Shown one piece after another: positions 44,568-52,947 of a DNA stretch of 64,000 bases. How positions within the stretch are numbered: the stretch's first letter is position 1; each line of letters opens with the position of its first letter. Source of the stretch: DAOTWC01 sp048499435 (lineage in GTDB: Bacteria; Chloroflexota; Anaerolineae; Aggregatilineales; Phototrophicaceae). Location of the stretch: assembly GCA_048499435.1 (NCBI GenBank), contig JASNZW010000005.1:62001-126000 (forward strand), given 5' to 3'. Made by a program: the position numbers and the translations under genes. The notes below the pieces were generated by a model that was not told the DNA's origin, did not search any database, and saw only the letters and a program-made list of their open reading frames with translations.

Positions 44568-45866
44568 TTAATGTCCCCAATTCAGCAGCGACGGCAGGCG
44601 CAGGCCGCTCGGCGTCAGCATGCGGCGCAGCCGGTCATTCAGCCGCACCGCCTCGCTGTAGTGCTGCTCAAGCTGCGCCATAACCACTTCCCAGGGGCGC
44701 TGCGCGGCAATTTCATGCGCCCGCGCCGCCATGCGCGCCCGCAGCTCTGGCTCATCGCGCAGGCGGCTGACAGCGGCCGCGAAGGCTGCCGGGTCATCAG
44801 GGCAGGTGAACCCGGTCTCGCCTTCCAGCACCAGATCGGCCACGCCGCCCTGGTTGATCACCACCGCGGGCAGGCCCGACGCCATCGCTTCCTGCACCAC
44901 CTGGCCGAACGTCTCCGCCGCGCCGGTAAAAACGAACACGTCCGCGCTGGCGTAAGCCTGGGCCAGCTCATCGCCGAACAGGTAGCCGGTGAACTGCGCG
45001 CCGGTTCCCGCGAAGCGCGCCTCCAGCTCAGCGCGCTGCGCGCCGTCGCCGATAATCGTGAGCGCCACGCCGGGCGTGCGCGCCACCTCCAGCAGCAGGT
45101 CAACGCGCTTCTCAACGGCCAGCCGCCCCACGTAAACGCACAGCAGCGCGTCCGGGTCGCGCCCGTTGAGCAGGCGCGCGCGCCACGCGGCCGAGCGCCG
45201 CTGTGGGTTGAAACATCGCCCGTCCACGCCCCGGCCCCAGATGCGCAGGCGGCGGTAGCCCCAGGCGCGAAGCTGGTCTAACGTGTAGCGTGAGGGCACG
45301 AGCGTCAGGTGGCAGCCGTTGTGCACGTAGCGCAGCCAGTCGCGCACCGCCCCGGCGAAGATCGGCACGCCGTAATGGTGGCTGTAAGCGGGCAGATCGG
45401 TCTGATAATTGGCGATCACCGGGATGCCGCGCAGGCGGCCCGTAAGCATGCCGCTGACCGAGAGCAGCGCCGGGCTGAACATGTGAATCAGGTCCGGTTG
45501 AAAGGCTTCGATGTGGTGCGCGACCGCCAGGCTGGGCAGCGCCATGCGCGTTTCGGGCGCCACCGGCATGCCCAGCGACGGCAGCGCGATCACCTGGCTG
45601 GGGCCGACAGCCGGCGGCGCGGTGTCAGGCGCGAAGACCAGCACTTCACGGCCTGTCTGCTGAAGGTAGCGCACCGTGAGAAAAGCCGACTTTGAGACCC
45701 CGTCCACCTTTGGCAGAAACGCCTCAGCGATAATCGCCACCCGCTGCACCGGCGCCAGCGCGACAGCCGGGTCCGGCGGGCCAAGGGTGTATTCCTCGCC
45801 AAAAAGGCGTTCAATCTCCGCCGGGTTAAGCCGTCTAAGCGCCTCAAACAATCGGTTATCGGCCAT
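44568..45866 (-). CDS. Glycosyltransferase, GT4 family
   Basis: 432 residues, GT-B fold, cytoplasmic. N-terminal lobe: AIIAEAFLPKVDGVSKSAFLTVRYL and TDLPAYSHHYG; C-terminal lobe: GRLAVEKRVDLLLEVA, TIIGDGAQRAELE and the nucleotide-sugar motif SGLPAVVINQGGVADLVLEGETGFTCP. The look is that of mannosyl- or diacylglycerol glycosyltransferases. An unusual N-terminal extension of about 40 residues precedes the fold. First gene of the set with mgsA and the formyltransferase-like gene. Confidence 0.9.
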   Translation of the reverse strand: MADNRLFEALRRLNPAEIERLFGEEYTLGPPDPAVALAPVQRVAIIAEAFLPKVDGVSKSAFLTVRYLQQTGREVLVFAPDTAPPAVGPSQVIALPSLGMPVAPETRMALPSLAVAHHIEAFQPDLIHMFSPALLSVSGMLTGRLRGIPVIANYQTDLPAYSHHYGVPIFAGAVRDWLRYVHNGCHLTLVPSRYTLDQLRAWGYRRLRIWGRGVDGRCFNPQRRSAAWRARLLNGRDPDALLCVYVGRLAVEKRVDLLLEVARTPGVALTIIGDGAQRAELEARFAGTGAQFTGYLFGDELAQAYASADVFVFTGAAETFGQVVQEAMASGLPAVVINQGGVADLVLEGETGFTCPDDPAAFAAAVSRLRDEPELRARMAARAHEIAAQRPWEVVMAQLEQHYSEAVRLNDRLRRMLTPSGLRLPSLLNWGH

Positions 45867-45947
45867 GCTTCCCCTCCGGCGCTGTCCCCTCCACCAGCGG
45901 CGCGCAGGTCCGCCGCAGCGCCATCCCCGCCCGTTACTGCAGTTGTA

Positions 45948-45953
45948 ATTTTA
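45948..45953 (-). promoter_or_regulatory. -10 box of the glycosyltransferase-mgsA set
   Basis: TAAAAT on the minus strand, 82 bases before the glycosyltransferase ATG; the -35 is not clear. Confidence 0.35.
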
Positions 45954-45982
45954 GCAGGGATGCGATAGACAGGCTACCCGCT

Positions 45983-46015
45983 GCCGGGCGCGCGCCAGCG
46001 GAGGGGCCGCCCGGC
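45983..46015 (-). terminator. Hairpin after the PHP gene
   Basis: Perfect eight-base stem GCCGGGCG/CGCCCGGC (45983-45990, 46008-46015), 17-base loop, no T-tract, placed right after the stop codon. Confidence 0.4.
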
Positions 46016-46016
46016 G

Positions 46017-46739
46017 TCAGGGGTGCAGCGGGCCGCTGAGCCGGTTGGCAGCGCGCAGGCGGCCGCCAAAGCGGTGTTCAACCATGTTGGGGATCAGCTT
46101 CCAGTAGTCGCGCAGCGGCCAGCCCGCGCCCTCGACCGCGGTCGCGCGGCTGAGCAGCGCCTGGCGGAAATCGGCGGCGGTGCGCCCCTCGAACAGCGTC
46201 ACGCCGCGCCCGACAGCCTGCAGCGAGTGGGCGTCGCTGCTGCCCAGCGCCGGCAGGGCGAGCTGCCGCGCCAGCCGCCGCGCCAGCAGGTTGTTGCCCG
46301 GCGTAAGCGCCCCGGCGTTGTGAATTTCGATGGCGTCAATGCCCGCCTGGCGCACCTGCTGCGGGCGGCGCAGGTGGCGCAGCGCCGCCGCTGTGCAGAC
46401 CACCAGCTCAAACGGGTGGGCCAGAACCGCCAGGCCGCCCTGCTCGTGAATCGCGGCGGCGGTTTCCGCCAGCGACAGGCCGGCGGGGATCGGCCGTGTC
46501 ACCCACAGCGCCAGCACATGGCCGGCGGCGCTGCTGACCTCCACGCCGGGGATGATGTCGAAGGGGTAGCGGGCGCGGTTGGCGTAAGCCCACAGGCTGG
46601 CGTCGAGCGTGTCGTGGTCGGTGATCGCGATCACATCGAGCGTGCCCAGCCGCGCGACGTGATCCAGCACCTGCTGCGCCGTGTAAAAGCCGTCGCTGGC
46701 GGTGGTGTGCATGTGGATATCGGCGCGTCCTGTGCTCAT
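46017..46739 (-). CDS. PHP-domain phosphoesterase
   Basis: 240 residues, metal-dependent PHP fold like histidinol phosphatase or nucleoside 3',5'-bisphosphate phosphatase. Metal ligands: DIHMHTTASDG (His9, His11), AITDHDT, PGVEVSS, AVLAHPFE and a late GSSDAHSL. No polymerase or other domain is attached. A GAGAGAGGG stretch 12 bases upstream may serve as ribosome-binding site; TACAAC five bases before the ATG could alternatively be a -10 for a leaderless message. The substrate cannot be told from sequence. Confidence 0.85.
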   Translation of the reverse strand: MSTGRADIHMHTTASDGFYTAQQVLDHVARLGTLDVIAITDHDTLDASLWAYANRARYPFDIIPGVEVSSAAGHVLALWVTRPIPAGLSLAETAAAIHEQGGLAVLAHPFELVVCTAAALRHLRRPQQVRQAGIDAIEIHNAGALTPGNNLLARRLARQLALPALGSSDAHSLQAVGRGVTLFEGRTAADFRQALLSRATAVEGAGWPLRDYWKLIPNMVEHRFGGRLRAANRLSGPLHP

Positions 46740-46883
46740 AAACAGTTGTAGCCCTCTCTCGGACAGCGGTCTATAATTGTCACCATACGCCCGCCGCCTA
46801 AAGACAGGCTATCACGCCGGCTAAACGCTCATGAAAGGCGGGCTAGTTCTAAAGCGCTAAAGCGCGCGCAGCATAAATTCGTA

Positions 46884-46889
46884 TATAAT
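46884..46889 (+). promoter_or_regulatory. -10 box of the kinase-like gene
   Basis: Perfect TATAAT, predicted start near 46896 and a leader of about 30 bases with GGAAAC before the ATG. No -35 match. Confidence 0.45.
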
Positions 46890-46925
46890 ACGTGAAACGT
46901 TCGTTTATAGTCTGCTGGAAACCTG

Positions 46926-48440
46926 ATGAACTCAGTAGAAGCGCGTTACATATCGCTGCGCTGGCGCGTCCTGATGCCGGTGTTTGGTGTGCTGCTGGTG
47001 GGCAGCATGGTCTGCGCGTATGTGCTGGCCGGGCTGCTGAGCGCGGGCGGGGCCGCCGCCACTGATGTTCAGCAGCAGATCGCGGGCACGCTGCTGGCGG
47101 CGCTGGCGGCGGCGGTGGTGATCACCGTCTTTGTCCTGGTGAGCCGGGCGGCCCGGCGCGCCGCGCTCGTCGCGCAGACGGCGCAGGCCCTGGCGGCGGG
47201 CGAAATGACGGCGCGCACCGGCATGATCGCTGCCGATGAGATCAGCGCGGCTGGCCAGGCGCTGGATGAATACGCCGACCACGTGCAGGAACGCCATGAC
47301 CTGCTGCGCGATGATCTGCGCCGGCAGCGGCGGCGCGTGACACACCTCACGGCCGTGCTGGAGGCGCTGCCCGAAGGCGTTGTCGTGCAGGACCGCGACG
47401 GCAGCGTGATTCTGATGAACGGGCGCGCCCGCGCCATGCTGGGGGCGCACCGCGTGCGCGATGACGACGCCCAGACCCTGACCGCCTTCGCCGCCGACGC
47501 GCTCGGCCCGGCGCTGGCCCCCGGCCTGTACGCCCTGGGCACGCCGCACCAGATCGCGCTGGACGGGCGTGTGCTGCGCGCCCAGGCCGCCGCGATCGTC
47601 TCCGCTGGCGACCGGCGCGTCGGCACGGTCATCGCCTTGAACGACATCACCGACGACATCCGCCGCGATCAACTGCGCGAGATGCTGCTGGAACAGGCTG
47701 AGCGCGATGTGCAGGACCCGCTGCTGAACCTGGCCAGCCGGCCGCGCCCGGCCCAGGAAACAGCCTTTAACCGTCAACTGCGCCGCCACGCCGCCGACCT
47801 GCAAAAGCTCGTGCTGGAGCTGCGCGAGCTTAACGCGCTCAGCCTACAGCAGCTCGCTGAGCGCGGCCAGCGCCCCATCAACCTGGACACGCTGGTGTGG
47901 AGCGTCGCCAACGAGTGGCGGCAGGTCGCCCAGGCCAACAACCTGTCGCTGCAAGTGAACATCGGGCAGAACGGCCTGTACGTGCTGGGCAACGAACACC
48001 GTCTGCGCTGGGCCATCGGCAACCTGGTGGACAACGCCATCAAGTACACGCCGCCGGGCGGCAGTTTCACGCTCGAAGTCAAGGGCGAAACGCCGGACGG
48101 CAAAGCGCACCTGCGCATTCGCGACAGCGGCGTGGGCATCGCGCCGGACGAGCTGCCGCACGTCTTTGTGCGCTTTTACCGGGGCAATCCGGTGGCGTCG
48201 TCCGGGCGGCCGCTGCGCGTGCCGGGGACCGGCCAGGGCCTCAGCACGGCGCGCCAGATTATCGAGGCGCACGGCGGGCAGATCGGCATCCAGAGCAAGC
48301 TGAACGTGGGCACGGCGGTGGATTTCACGCTGCCGCTGACCGCGCCGGTCAGCCTGGAGCTGCCCACCCTGCACGCGGCGGACATGGACGGCGAAACCGT
48401 GCGCATCTATATCCCGCGCGCCGACGAACAGTACGACTAG
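46926..48440 (+). CDS. Histidine kinase-like membrane protein lacking the phospho-accepting His
   Basis: 504 residues. Two membrane helices (about 14-36, 57-77), a HAMP-like segment (about 80-135), a PAS domain (about 140-250) and a HATPase_c domain (about 330-475). N-box NLVDNAIKYTPPGG, G1 DSGVGI and G2 GTGQGLS are intact. Where the H-box SHELRTP should stand (residues 259-265) it reads ERDVQDP, so the histidine is replaced by Arg260. The soluble kinase at 56262 keeps a normal H-box. It could bind ATP as a signal-transducing pseudokinase or pass phosphate another way. No response regulator gene is adjacent. Followed by an intrinsic terminator. Confidence 0.82.
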   Translation: MNSVEARYISLRWRVLMPVFGVLLVGSMVCAYVLAGLLSAGGAAATDVQQQIAGTLLAALAAAVVITVFVLVSRAARRAALVAQTAQALAAGEMTARTGMIAADEISAAGQALDEYADHVQERHDLLRDDLRRQRRRVTHLTAVLEALPEGVVVQDRDGSVILMNGRARAMLGAHRVRDDDAQTLTAFAADALGPALAPGLYALGTPHQIALDGRVLRAQAAAIVSAGDRRVGTVIALNDITDDIRRDQLREMLLEQAERDVQDPLLNLASRPRPAQETAFNRQLRRHAADLQKLVLELRELNALSLQQLAERGQRPINLDTLVWSVANEWRQVAQANNLSLQVNIGQNGLYVLGNEHRLRWAIGNLVDNAIKYTPPGGSFTLEVKGETPDGKAHLRIRDSGVGIAPDELPHVFVRFYRGNPVASSGRPLRVPGTGQGLSTARQIIEAHGGQIGIQSKLNVGTAVDFTLPLTAPVSLELPTLHAADMDGETVRIYIPRADEQYD

Positions 48441-48462
48441 CGCGGGCCAAACTAACACAACA

Positions 48463-48499
48463 CACGGCCTCGGCGGTTCGCCGGGGCCGTGCGCTTTTT
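48463..48499 (+). terminator. Terminator of the kinase-like gene
   Basis: 13-base stem (48463-48475 with 48479-48491, one T:G pair), three-base loop, followed by CGCTTTTT. Confidence 0.75.
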
Positions 48500-48541
48500 A
48501 TACGATCAGCGCGGCCTGTCCGCGCCGGGCTGGCCGCCCGC

Positions 48542-49183
48542 CTACAGTGACAGCAGATAAGCCACCAGGTCCCAGATTTCCTGCTCGCTGAAAAGCTGAG
48601 CGTAAATCTGCGGCATCAGGCTTTCAGGATATGGCGGGTCGCCCTGCACGATATAGGCGTTGGGGCTGACAATCGACTCGTGGATGTAATCCGCCGGCGC
48701 GCGGCCGGGGAAGATCGCCTCCACGCGGGCGCTGACGCCCAGCAGCCCCGGCCCAATCAGGCGGTCAGTCGAATCGATCCGGTGACAGGTGGCGCAGGCA
48801 AAGCCAGCCTCCGGCTTCAGCGTATTAAACAGCGCCTGGCCGTTAACCGGGTCGCCCGCCGGGAACGTCTCGCCCCCGCTGGCGCCGCCCGCCGCCGCTG
48901 GCTGCGCCGGCAGCGGGCTGGGCGTGGCTGTCGGCGGGAGAGGCGTGGCCGTCGGCGCGACGGTCGGCACGTCGGTAGGCGTGTTGGTGGGCAGCGGCGT
49001 CGGCGTTTCCGTGGGCGCGCTGGTTGGCGTGGCGGTGGGCGCAATCGCCGTGAGGTGCTCAGCCGTAGCAGCCTGGGCTGCGCGCGTTTCCTGCACCTCG
49101 GCGGCCCACTCCGGCGTGGCGACTGTGCCGCAGGCGGCCGCCAGCAGGCTGATGATCAACAAAGGGAACAGCTTCCGTGCCAT
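48542..49183 (-). CDS. Cytochrome c lipoprotein
   Basis: 213 residues. A signal with lipobox (LLAAACG, Cys18) exports it to the outer face of the membrane. A long Thr/Pro spacer (about 45-105: PTATPTSAPTETPTPLP) holds the heme domain away from the membrane. The heme site is CATCH and the likely axial Met lies in ESLMPQ. It resembles monoheme electron carriers of cytochrome c oxidase or c551 type. ATG 49183 is preferred over 49285 because signal and lipobox then start at residue 1. Promoter TTGCCA/TATACT at 49245-49274. No oxidase genes are nearby. Confidence 0.88.
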   Translation of the reverse strand: MARKLFPLLIISLLAAACGTVATPEWAAEVQETRAAQAATAEHLTAIAPTATPTSAPTETPTPLPTNTPTDVPTVAPTATPLPPTATPSPLPAQPAAAGGASGGETFPAGDPVNGQALFNTLKPEAGFACATCHRIDSTDRLIGPGLLGVSARVEAIFPGRAPADYIHESIVSPNAYIVQGDPPYPESLMPQIYAQLFSEQEIWDLVAYLLSL

Positions 49184-49244
49184 GTGAACGATGTGCCTCT
49201 CTCTGGTTCTGTGAAATCGTGGCGCAGTAATCAATACGCCGGTC

Positions 49245-49274
49245 AGTATAGCGCGCCGGGGGCGCTGCTGGCAA
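49245..49274 (-). promoter_or_regulatory. Promoter of the cytochrome c gene
   Basis: TTGCCA (49269-49274), 18-base spacer, TATACT (49245-49250) on the minus strand. A plus-strand TATAGT (49292-49297) for the next gene lies close behind it, so the two promoters are back to back. Confidence 0.6.
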
Positions 49275-49374
49275 ATCAGCCCCACGCCCTGTATAGTTGC
49301 CGCTGTGAACGAAAGCCGCCCGCGCCACGCCCGTGTTAGCGGCGGCGCAGACGTAATTGCGAGACAGGCAGGCC

Positions 49375-49800
49375 ATGACTGTGAACACGCTCACGCTGTC
49401 CCTCGACACCGGCTGGACCTGCAGCTACCACCAGCGCGCGTCTGACCCACGCGGGCCGGCGCGCGCCGAGGCGGTCGCGTCGCTGGCGGCGTGGGCGCGC
49501 GACCAGCAGCAGGCCGACAGCCCGGACGCCTGGCTTGAACGGTCCTTCACGCTGCGCCAGGTGGATTACTGTGTCAGCTATCTGCTGCTGATCGACAGCG
49601 CGCCTGCCGGGGCCGAAATCCACATCAACGGAAAGGCGGCCGGCCTGTATCACCCGCCTGGCCTGGGCGCGCCGCCGTTCGAGCTGGACATTACGCTGCT
49701 GGTGACGTTGGGCGCGAACCGCCTCGCTTTCCGCGTGGCCGGGGACCTGGCCGGCGCGTTCAGCGGCGTCCGCCTGCGGCTGGCCCCCTGCGCGGCTTAA
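49375..49800 (+). CDS. Hypothetical jelly-roll protein resembling GH2 sugar-binding domain
   Basis: 141 residues, no signal or membrane segment. The centre resembles the galactose-binding jelly roll of family 2 glycosidases: SFTLRQVDYCVSYLLLIDSAP, AEIHINGKAAGLYHPPG and PPFELDITLLVTLGANRLAFRV. It would be a stand-alone module without the catalytic barrel. ATG 49375 is the only start with a purine-rich stretch upstream (GACAGGCAGG). It sits 68 bases before a small glycogen-binding protein gene. Family assignment is by motif resemblance only. Confidence 0.6.
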   Translation: MTVNTLTLSLDTGWTCSYHQRASDPRGPARAEAVASLAAWARDQQQADSPDAWLERSFTLRQVDYCVSYLLLIDSAPAGAEIHINGKAAGLYHPPGLGAPPFELDITLLVTLGANRLAFRVAGDLAGAFSGVRLRLAPCAA

Positions 49801-49823
49801 CAACTGTTTTCGCCCAGAGTGTA

Positions 49824-49832
49824 TGCTACAAT
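49824..49832 (+). promoter_or_regulatory. Extended -10 promoter of the CBM48 gene
   Basis: TGC plus TACAAT, predicted start near 49839, leader about 30 bases containing GAGGAG. Confidence 0.5.
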
Positions 49833-49868
49833 AGAAGCAGGCGTTTCGCGATGAGGAGTTGAAACTTT

Positions 49869-50165
49869 ATGCTGAAGAAGCAGTATCTGAAAAGTCGGCC
49901 AGTCTGTAAAGTCACGTTCTACTTACCGACTGCCGTGAAAGCAGAGACTGTGCACCTGGTCGGCGATTTTAACAACTGGGACGAGAAAGCGACCCCCATG
50001 GCCCAGCTCAAGGATGGCCGCTTCTCCGTTGTCCTCGAACTTGAACCCGGCCGCGAATATCAGTTCCGCTATCTGGTTGACCAAAGCGAGTGGCACAACG
50101 ACTGGGAAGCGGACAAATACGTTCCCAACCCCTTCAGCGGCGATAACTCTGTAGTGATAACCTGA
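49869..50165 (+). CDS. Stand-alone CBM48/AMPK-type glycogen-binding protein
   Basis: 98 residues, a single isoamylase N-terminal-type (early set) beta domain: VTFYLPTAVKAETVHLVGDFNNWD, then MAQLKDGRFSVVLELEPGREYQFRYLVD and the end WEADKYVPNPFSGDNSVV. GDFNNW and the WHNDW region are the usual sugar contacts. No catalytic domain is attached; such small proteins may target enzymes to glycogen. It is convergent with the glycogen operon and shares its terminator. Confidence 0.88.
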   Translation: MLKKQYLKSRPVCKVTFYLPTAVKAETVHLVGDFNNWDEKATPMAQLKDGRFSVVLELEPGREYQFRYLVDQSEWHNDWEADKYVPNPFSGDNSVVIT

Positions 50166-50205
50166 CGCCGACGCCGCGTTTTACACCGTTCAGCATTCGG
50201 GACCG

Positions 50206-50244
50206 ATAAAGCGCCCCGGCCAGCCAAAAGCCGGGGCGCTTTAT
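50206..50244. terminator. Bidirectional terminator between CBM48 gene and glycogen operon
   Basis: Perfect 15-base stem (50206-50220 with 50230-50244), nine-base loop, AT-rich flanks on both sides. The right arm overlaps the last stop codon of the minus-strand GH57 gene. Confidence 0.85.
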
Positions 50245-51653
50245 TACGCCAGCTTCAGGTCAAGATCGAACTCCGCCACCACCGCGCGCAGAATGTCCAG
50301 CCCGGTCACCGGGCTGTCAGGCGCCGTTATAACCGTGAAATCCGGGATCAGCCGGTCGCCCATCTCACGCCCGGTCGCCCGTTGGGCAGTCGCCAGCGCG
50401 GCGGCGGCGCAGGCGATGGCATAACGCGGCTGCGGGCTGTTCAACTGTTCAGCGGTGAAGCCGTAGCTGCTGTACATGCGCTGCGCCAGTTCCTGCGCGC
50501 TCAGCAGGTCCCTGAGCGCGGCAGCGTCAGCCCCGGTGACGGCGGGCGCGTGTTCCTCCAGAAACGCCTCAGCGGGGACCGCCCCCAGCAGCACCGGCGC
50601 GAACGCGCCGCGCAGCGCCCAGGGGTCCAGGCCATGCGCGGCCGCCAGTTCCTCATAGGCGCGGTCCAGCTCGCCGGCCACGTTATCGAGCGCCCGCCGC
50701 AGCGCCCCGCGCCACGTTGTATCGCGCTGCGCGGTCACCCGCCCCGTCGCCCAGTTTGTCAGCCCGCGCTCATCGCTCCAACTGCTGGCGTCTTCGACCG
50801 TCACCGCACGCACAGCTTTCCGGCGGGCATACAGGCCGTCCAGCGAAATGACCTTATAGCCAACAGAGGCGGCCTCATGGTTAACCAGCCAGTAGAGGAA
50901 CTGTTCCTCGCCCGCGAAATGGTGGCCAAAGGTCTCGCCCGCCGTCGCCAGCAGCAGCGCTTTCACGTCCCTGCGCGACGGAATCAGCTCCGTGTGGCTC
51001 CAGCGGCCCGCCCCGCCCAGGTTATGGATATTAAATGACAGGTCAGTGGAGAGGCGGTCATCGCGCACGAACACGTCCAGGCGCTGGCCCGTCCCCAGGT
51101 TGACCTGATACGGGCCGGCATCGGCGTGCAGCGGCAGGTTATGCACCTGCTGCTGCGCCAGCACCGTGTACTTAATGCCAGCCTCCGCCAGCAGAATAAG
51201 CGTCTCGCGGTCTACCGCCATCTCCGGCAGCCAGAAACCCAGCGGCCGGCGCCCATAATGCTGTTCGAAAGCCGCGATGCCCCACTCGATCTGCGTGCGC
51301 CGGTCGCGCTTACGGGCCAGCGGCAGGATAATGTGGTTGTAAGCTGTCGCCAGGGCGCGGCCTGCGCCCTGCTCAGCCACCGCCTGTTTATCCGCCTCGA
51401 TGACCGTGGTGTAAACATCGGGCGCGCGGCGCTCCAGCCAGCTCATCAGCGCCTGGCCAAAGCTGAAGCTGATGTGCTGGAAATTGCCCGCCTGCGCGTT
51501 TGGCCGGTAGCAGGCGTCCAGCACGCGCTCGTTCCAGTTGCGGTTGGGCGCGGCGTTTTCCTCCACGCCCACCACCTGCGTCAGCGGATTACCGCGCGGC
51601 GGCTGGTTGAAATGCCCATAGACACACAGAAAACTGCTCTCTATTTTCGTCAC
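50244..51653 (-). CDS. GH57-family glycoside hydrolase-like protein
   Basis: 469 residues, (beta/alpha)7 GH57-type fold: CVYGHFNQPPRGNPL near the start, EQHYGRRPLGFWLPEMAVD with the likely nucleophile Glu, and an expected acid Asp in the FVRDDRLSTDLSF region. The second half (TNWATGRVTAQRDTTWRG, TAEQLNSPQPRYAIACAAAALA) resembles DUF3536-type extensions. It is the fourth gene of the glycogen operon, 22 bases after glgC. It may be an amylase-like or glucan-trimming enzyme; the activity is not fixed by sequence. Confidence 0.82.
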   Translation of the reverse strand: MTKIESSFLCVYGHFNQPPRGNPLTQVVGVEENAAPNRNWNERVLDACYRPNAQAGNFQHISFSFGQALMSWLERRAPDVYTTVIEADKQAVAEQGAGRALATAYNHIILPLARKRDRRTQIEWGIAAFEQHYGRRPLGFWLPEMAVDRETLILLAEAGIKYTVLAQQQVHNLPLHADAGPYQVNLGTGQRLDVFVRDDRLSTDLSFNIHNLGGAGRWSHTELIPSRRDVKALLLATAGETFGHHFAGEEQFLYWLVNHEAASVGYKVISLDGLYARRKAVRAVTVEDASSWSDERGLTNWATGRVTAQRDTTWRGALRRALDNVAGELDRAYEELAAAHGLDPWALRGAFAPVLLGAVPAEAFLEEHAPAVTGADAAALRDLLSAQELAQRMYSSYGFTAEQLNSPQPRYAIACAAAALATAQRATGREMGDRLIPDFTVITAPDSPVTGLDILRAVVAEFDLDLKLA

Positions 51654-51675
51654 GCGGTGATCTCCTTATGAGACA

Positions 51676-52947
51676 TCAGGTCCGCTGGCTGGCTTTCGAC
51701 CGAAACACCTTCGTGCCGGAGGGCACATAGCGGTCGGCAAATTTAGCGAAGTCCTCCAGGCGCAGGTCGGTTTCCAGCACACAACTGTGGCCCACGACAT
51801 ACCCCGCCGGAACGTGCGTGTTCTTGCCGACACACGTAATCCCCAGGTCGCCGACGTCCGACACAGCGCCCACATGCGCCCCGTGCCCGATAACGGCGAT
51901 CTTGTCAATGATGCAGCGCTCCACCACCGCGCCCGCCTCGATATACGTATCCGTCAGCAGCACAGACTCGCGCACGACGGCGTTCGGCCCCACATACACG
52001 CCCGGCGACAGCACCGAGCGCTCTACCGTCGCGCCCTCAGCGATAATCGAGCCATCGGTGATAAGGCTGTCGTGTATCGTCGCGCCGGTGTGAATCATGA
52101 CCGGCGGGCGTTCCTCGCTGCGGGTGTGGATGATCCAGGTGCGGTCGTTGAGGTTCAGCGACGGCGGCTGCTCAAGCAGGTCCATGTGCGCTTCCCAGTA
52201 AGCCTCAATCGTCCCCACGTCGATCCAGTAGCCGCCGTAGGGGTAGGCAAAGACGTTCATGCCCTCAACAATCATGCGCGGCAGAATGTCCTTGCCGAAG
52301 TCATGCGACGACCCTTTGCGCTTCGCGTCCGCCTCAAGCATCGTTTGCAGCACGGTGTAATTAAAGATATACACGCCCATGCTTGCCAGGTTGCCGGGTG
52401 GGTTTTCCGGTTTCTCGATAAACTCGCGCACGCGGTAATTCTCATCCGCGTCCACGATGCCATAGCGGTAGCCTTCGTCCAGCGGCACGCGGATCGTGCA
52501 GACGGTGGCGTCCGCCTTTTTCTCACGATGAAACTGGAGCAGCACGTCGTAATCCATCTGGTAAACGTGGTCGCCGGAGAGAATCAGCACGTAATCGGGG
52601 CGGCCGTGCCGCACAAAGTTCATGTTCTGTGCCACCGCGTCCGCTGTGCCGGCGTACCAGTCGGTGTCGTAGCGGCCCTTATACGGCTGCAGGATGTGAA
52701 CGCCGCCGGTGAACGACCGGTCCAGGTCCCAGGGGCGTCCCCGCCCGATATGATCGTTGAGGCTGTGCGGCCGGTACTGCGTGAGCACCAGCACGTCAAA
52801 GATATTCGAGTTGACGCAGTTGCTCAGCATAAAATCAATGATGCGGTACTTGCCGGCGAACGGAACCGCCGGTTTAGCGCGCTTGGCCGTGAGGGTCTCC
52901 AGGCGCGTGCCCGCACCACCCGCGAGGATAACGGCTTTAATTTTCAC
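51676..52947 (-). CDS. glgC: Glucose-1-phosphate adenylyltransferase
   Basis: Makes ADP-glucose from glucose 1-phosphate and ATP, the committed step of glycogen synthesis. 423 residues, normal length. N-terminal Rossmann domain with ILAGGAGTRLETLTAKRAKPAVPFAGKYR (in parts), YAGTADAVAQN, LSGDHVYQMDY and EFIEKPENPP; a left-handed beta-helix (about 300-410) follows with repeats such as IIAEGATVERSVLSPGVYVG. GTG 52947 with GGGAG nine bases upstream is clearly the start: the longer frame overlaps glgA in another frame. The first bases of glgC overlap the end of glgA by 11 bases, so translation is coupled. Confidence 0.95.
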   Translation of the reverse strand: MKIKAVILAGGAGTRLETLTAKRAKPAVPFAGKYRIIDFMLSNCVNSNIFDVLVLTQYRPHSLNDHIGRGRPWDLDRSFTGGVHILQPYKGRYDTDWYAGTADAVAQNMNFVRHGRPDYVLILSGDHVYQMDYDVLLQFHREKKADATVCTIRVPLDEGYRYGIVDADENYRVREFIEKPENPPGNLASMGVYIFNYTVLQTMLEADAKRKGSSHDFGKDILPRMIVEGMNVFAYPYGGYWIDVGTIEAYWEAHMDLLEQPPSLNLNDRTWIIHTRSEERPPVMIHTGATIHDSLITDGSIIAEGATVERSVLSPGVYVGPNAVVRESVLLTDTYIEAGAVVERCIIDKIAVIGHGAHVGAVSDVGDLGITCVGKNTHVPAGYVVGHSCVLETDLRLEDFAKFADRYVPSGTKVFRSKASQRT

